A stretch of 48,153 nt of DNA from Apostichopus parvimensis (Eukaryota; Echinodermata; Holothuroidea; Aspidochirotida; Stichopodidae), in NCBI GenBank assembly GCA_000934455.1, contig KN882590.1, forward strand, positions 66,444-114,596, written 5' to 3'. A program made the translations under genes and the position numbers. This document shows, one piece after another, positions 44,701 through 48,153 of the stretch; position 1 is the first letter of the stretch, and each line of letters starts with the position of its first letter. A model generated the notes under the pieces. That model worked only from the letters and a program-made list of their open reading frames with translations. It searched no databases and had not been told where the DNA came from.

Positions 44701-45480
44701 CAAGCATTACGAGTTACTCGGAATAGATACGACTAACTCTCAGCGACATCCCATGTTTTCCATCTGCTCTACGACTTCCTATTACATATATTAAAAACAG
44801 CATTGATCAGACTATACTGGTGAGTTACTTAAATCTATTATCTTGATTTAAGTTAAACATATAATCCAAGCACCATAAATTGACAACAGTTTCACCTGAG
44901 AAAAGAACTATAGACAAATCACGTGGCTTTCTCAAGTCTATAGGCACCAAATTGGTCAGTCGTTGTCGAATGCTAACGCACTATCATTAGTTTCATACAG
45001 TAACAAGAAGCTATATGGATAATGTTATTGGTGTTTGTACCAGTAATTCATTTGTTATTAGCTTAAGATTAGCTTAATAAATGTTCTTAATTAGTGTTAT
45101 CCATGCCCTGTATTACGATTGGTGTCAAATATTAAACAAAAGGAGCGGTTGGTACGGTTATGTTTTTAGAAAGTATCATTCTGCTTCTAATTCTGAAACA
45201 GTTTTTTTTTTGCATTTTTTATCAATTGAGAAATTGTTGTTGTATCACGACAGCCTGAAAGACGCGAGTAGCTATTATAGCAGGTGTTCAGGAGAGCCTT
45301 AGGGGCACAATCATTACTTCTGGAGCATTGTTTAGAAAGGGATTAAAAAGGGTAGTATACAAGTTAAAATCCTGGCCAGACCATTACGTCGTGTACCTGG
45401 TCAAGGCAGTTAACTTGCATTGCCTATGTTCACACTGGTGTATAAAATGGCGACCTACACGGTAACATGTTAAAACAGCT
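41770..45480. other. Intergenic between IgR-B and IgR-C, nothing recognised
   Basis: About 3.7 kb of AT-rich DNA. The open frames (for example 42578-42877 and 43088-43336, minus strand) show no domain, codon pattern or splice context that I can support. Confidence 0.5.
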
Positions 45481-45501
45481 GTGTGTGACTCCACCTTATA
45501 T

Positions 45502-45800
45502 CAGTGGCGTAGGAAAGTACTTTTGAGTGGGGGGGGGGGGCTGAAGACTAATGGCCGGCCTGGGGGAGGGGTCTTTTTTTGGATTTTTTTTGCATTTCCA
45601 GGTGGCCTCAGATGCAATTTGGTGCAATATAGCACACTTCAACACCCACTTCATTTTGTAAATAATTTTGCATTTTCACCTGGCCTTAGATGCAATTTGG
45701 TGCTCCAAATGAGATTTATGGGTGGAACTATATATATATATAAGTTTGTCAAGGGAGAGAAAAGGGGGGGGGGGGCGGAATGATACTTCTGCCCCACCAT
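45502..45800. mobile_element. Degenerate MITE-like element with G runs
   Basis: Begins CAGTGGCGTAGGAAAG, like the hAT-type end at 24830, and has runs of G at both sides. Inside, GCCTCAGATGCAATTTGGTG (about 45604) recurs as GCCTTAGATGCAATTTGGTG (about 45682). No matching right end or target duplication was found. Confidence 0.45.
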
Positions 45801-45937
45801 ATTATATACTGTTTTAAACTTTAATACGAAAAAACGTGACTTGATACAAGAATGCTAACCTTTAACCTTTTGTCAGTATCCGCGTTTTGATTTCCTCTTT
45901 TTTTTTAGGTGGAAAAATTACACTATGGAATAACACA

Positions 45938-45992
45938 ATGAAATATAATTGCATCTCGATTGCTTTTCTACTTGTGATACTCTCACATGAAG
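45938..45992 (+). CDS. IgR-C exon 1 (signal peptide)
   Basis: 55 coding nt, ending in phase 1 at GAAG|GTTAGT. Shorter than in A/B; hydrophobic core IAFLLVIL. Confidence 0.7.
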
Positions 45993-47607
45993 GTTAGTTC
46001 CATGGTAAGGTACTTTAACTAATGCAACCCTCCCCCTACTCCCTCTCTTAACATCAGCAGCCTCGTCTTTTTGCGAAAGGTTCCAGTGGTATTTAATGGA
46101 TTACTTTTGGATGAGCTTTTCAGTCTTCATATGTAATAGTCCAAGAAAAACAAATTGTCATTAATGATTCTATAGTTGTTAACGTTCCCAAGAAAATCAC
46201 CATACTCAATGTCTGGACTTCTTCTTTGAGGCTGTTCAGTACAAGCCTGAATGCTCCTTTAAGTCTCTTCAGTGGAAGCCTAACTGATAATGTAATCCAT
46301 CGGTTTATAACTTTTAATAGCTCAGCATGTTATGTTAACTTCATGTTAACAACAGAGCCCCATCGGGAGGACTTTCAACACCATTTGGAATAACAAACCT
46401 TTACATTACATTACATTATAAACATATCATTTGAGGCCATACAAGTCATTTATTTTTGTGTTACTTCTGAAAAACTGACGTAATGGTGTGTGTATAAGAC
46501 TATACACTATGACCATATCATCCGAACAGTTAACTTGATGAACCTTTACTGGTTAAATGGTCATTTTCTAAACAGAAATTGTAACTTTTGTAGAACCACA
46601 ACCTGAACTGATAACAGTGGTGTTTAAATGTCTACATACCAAAATAAAGTATTGACTAAAATTATCCTTTAATTAACTAATGAATATTTAAATATTATTT
46701 TTTATTGTCTTCCTCTGTATTTGTCTTCTTTCAATAGGCATCGGTTTCCTAACGAAGTGGATTCCAAACGGTCAGTCAATCTCACTGGAGTGTGTTTTTA
46801 AGTCTGACGATATTGGGAGACCGGTGTGGAGCTTCAATGGGAGAACTATATATGCAGAATCTGTTAATTACGCAGATGATTTAGATATTTCTAACGTCCG
46901 TGGTGAAATTATCAATAACAGCCATACGCTTTTGCACATCCAACATTTCCAAGCTAAGAATGAAGGAAACTACACCTGTTTGTTCAACGGCATAGTTCAG
47001 GGTGGATATACTCTACATGTTATAGGTGAGTTTTAAATTAATGTAAAAAACAATACATGTTGTTTCAAGAAAATATAACGTAGCTTACATTGAAGAAGTT
47101 ATACACTGATAATATATGTGTTTTTTTCTTCGCTTCTCCCCTTTTTTTCATATACTTCATTTTTATTCATCATTATTATTTTAATATACAAATTTTGCTA
47201 CCATGGTTTCATTTAAGATCCTATATACGTGAAACTTTGGGTAAACTACAACAACAGTAAACAACAACAACAACGACCTAAAGGGGAGAAATTAATACTT
47301 ACGTGTCTGGCGTTAAATGTAACAGGCAATACGTCTGTATACTGGACCATACAGAGTGCAGTTGATAAGAATGTCACCGAAGAGACAGCCAGACAATTTC
47401 AAAATAAAACAGTAAAAGCCCAACTGTCTCTTGTTCTTGTCGAGAATATCAACGTGACCTGTCACGTGACACTCGATGAGTTTGAAGATGCGGAAGAAAA
47501 CGCGACGATCAGTGTCAGCTTGAAACCTGTGAACAGCTTTACTGAAGGTACTACCACCGCCTCAGTTTGGCTCACTGAATGCACTGGATGTGATGGCTCG
47601 TTGCATG
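45938..47607 (+). CDS. IgR-C: diverged paralogue of the two-Ig receptor, 3' part outside the window
   Basis: Three exons (45938-45992, 46738-47025, 47218-47607) in phase 1. Product so far: short signal peptide YNCISIAFLLVILS; Ig1 with LEC, VWSFNG, HIQHFQAKNEGNYTC; Ig2 with LTCLALNVTG, YWTIQ and NVTCHVT. The first ATG at 45925 is followed at once by TAA, so the next Met (45938) is used. Overall identity to A/B is moderate, with the FQAKNEGNYTC and LVENINVTCHVT blocks kept. Both extra cysteines of A/B are missing. The TM and tail exons, if present, are beyond 48153. Same role as its neighbours is likely; ligand unknown. Confidence 0.8.
46738..47025 (+). CDS. IgR-C exon 2 (Ig domain 1)
   Basis: 288 nt, exactly the length of the A and B exon, phase 1-1, acceptor CTTTCAATAG, donor GTGAGT. 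Has NVRGEI where A/B have NVCGEI. Confidence 0.88.
47218..47607 (+). CDS. IgR-C exon 3 (Ig domain 2)
   Basis: Acceptor TTTCATTTAAG, phase 1. Two in-phase donors are possible: GAAG|GTACTA at 47548, which is at the same place as in A/B, or CATG|GTAAAG at 47608, the better consensus, which adds 20 residues with three Cys. I give the longer one. It contains a QQQQ stretch and several N-glycosylation sites. Confidence 0.72.
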
Positions 47608-47645
47608 GTAAAGCAAAGTATTGGCAGTGGGTTGTAAAATCGTAA

Positions 47646-48153
47646 TAAGGCTTCCTGGAATGTTCACTTTGTGAAATTAAATATAGAAACCATTGTCAAA
47701 ATCAGTGGGTTTTAAAGTTTGTATTTGCTATTGTTGGATAAATGTAGCAAATGTCACCTATTTAAATGAAATGATATGAGATTATAGACATACGTGACAT
47801 TATTATCCCATTAAGTCTTTAGAAGTTGTTCCAAACTTGATCACTTGTTGAACAAACCATTGGAAATGTTTTGATTTTCCTTCATTATATTTGCGAGTTT
47901 AGCTAACAGGCACCGCTCTCATTCTTAAATAGATTGTAAATAGACTGTTCTGCGCCATATTAAGAACTGACGTATTCAGTCCTAAAGTGATCAAAGCAAA
48001 ATCTACGTTGTCTTGTGCAAAGACTAAAAATGACCTTGCAACATCTTCATGATATTCTCTAACTTTGTGAACAAAAAGCTCACCTACTGGAAACAAGCTT
48101 TGAATGCGGCAGAATAGTGCAATGTTATATATGTACCGTATGTGTGTTATAAA
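47646..48153. other. Right flank, probably IgR-C intron
   Basis: No exon recognised. By analogy to A (about 1.1 kb between exons 3 and 4), the TM exon of IgR-C would lie beyond the window. Confidence 0.45.

Noticed and set aside
45081..45302. 73-residue open frame upstream of IgR-C
   Set aside because: No domain, no splice link to IgR-C and poor composition; treated as chance.
45925..45933. ATG at 45925 as the start of IgR-C
   Set aside because: Followed after one codon by TAA; the next ATG (45938) opens a proper signal peptide in phase.

Overview
The window is animal nuclear DNA: AT-rich, with long introns, GT-AG splice sites and abundant short mobile elements. The gene content and the SINE/LINE style suggest a marine invertebrate deuterostome, most likely an echinoderm and perhaps a sea cucumber. 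That placement is inference from the sequence and was not checked against any database. A run of 325 N (27342-27666) marks an assembly gap.

Region 1 (about 686-21133, minus strand) is most of a TMTC-family gene, best matched to TMTC1. I could place 15 exons whose splice phases agree, giving 781 codons without a stop: an N-terminal multi-membrane GT-C type mannosyltransferase part, then TPR repeats. The 3' end lies left of the window or was not recognised. Its introns hold tRNA-derived SINEs, hAT-type MITEs, minisatellites, a 57-bp satellite that runs into a splice acceptor, and a hammerhead-like fold next to another acceptor.

Region 2 (21134-23540) is the divergent intergenic region between the TMTC gene and the next gene. 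It carries a satellite made of alternating forward and inverted units and a perfect 16-bp hairpin.

Region 3 (23541-26953, plus strand) is a complete two-exon SLC5 sodium/solute symporter of the SLC5A8/SLC5A12 (SMCT) type, 594 residues. Its one intron contains two MITE-like elements.

Region 4 (about 28900-48153, plus strand) is the most unusual part: a tandem family of immunoglobulin-domain transmembrane receptors (called here IgR-A, IgR-B and IgR-C). Each starts with a signal-peptide exon and two one-exon Ig domains; in A and B a transmembrane exon follows, and every junction up to there is phase 1. IgR-B is complete (338 residues) and its cytoplasmic tail carries two ITIM-like tyrosine motifs 20 residues apart, one of them built across a splice junction. 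IgR-A and IgR-B come from a recent roughly 5.5-kb tandem duplication that copied exons 1-4 but not the tail exons 5-6, so A has no tail exons of its own: it must either borrow those of B or end as a short-tailed receptor. IgR-C is an older, diverged paralogue cut off by the window end. The names, splice models and ITIM reading come from the sequence alone.
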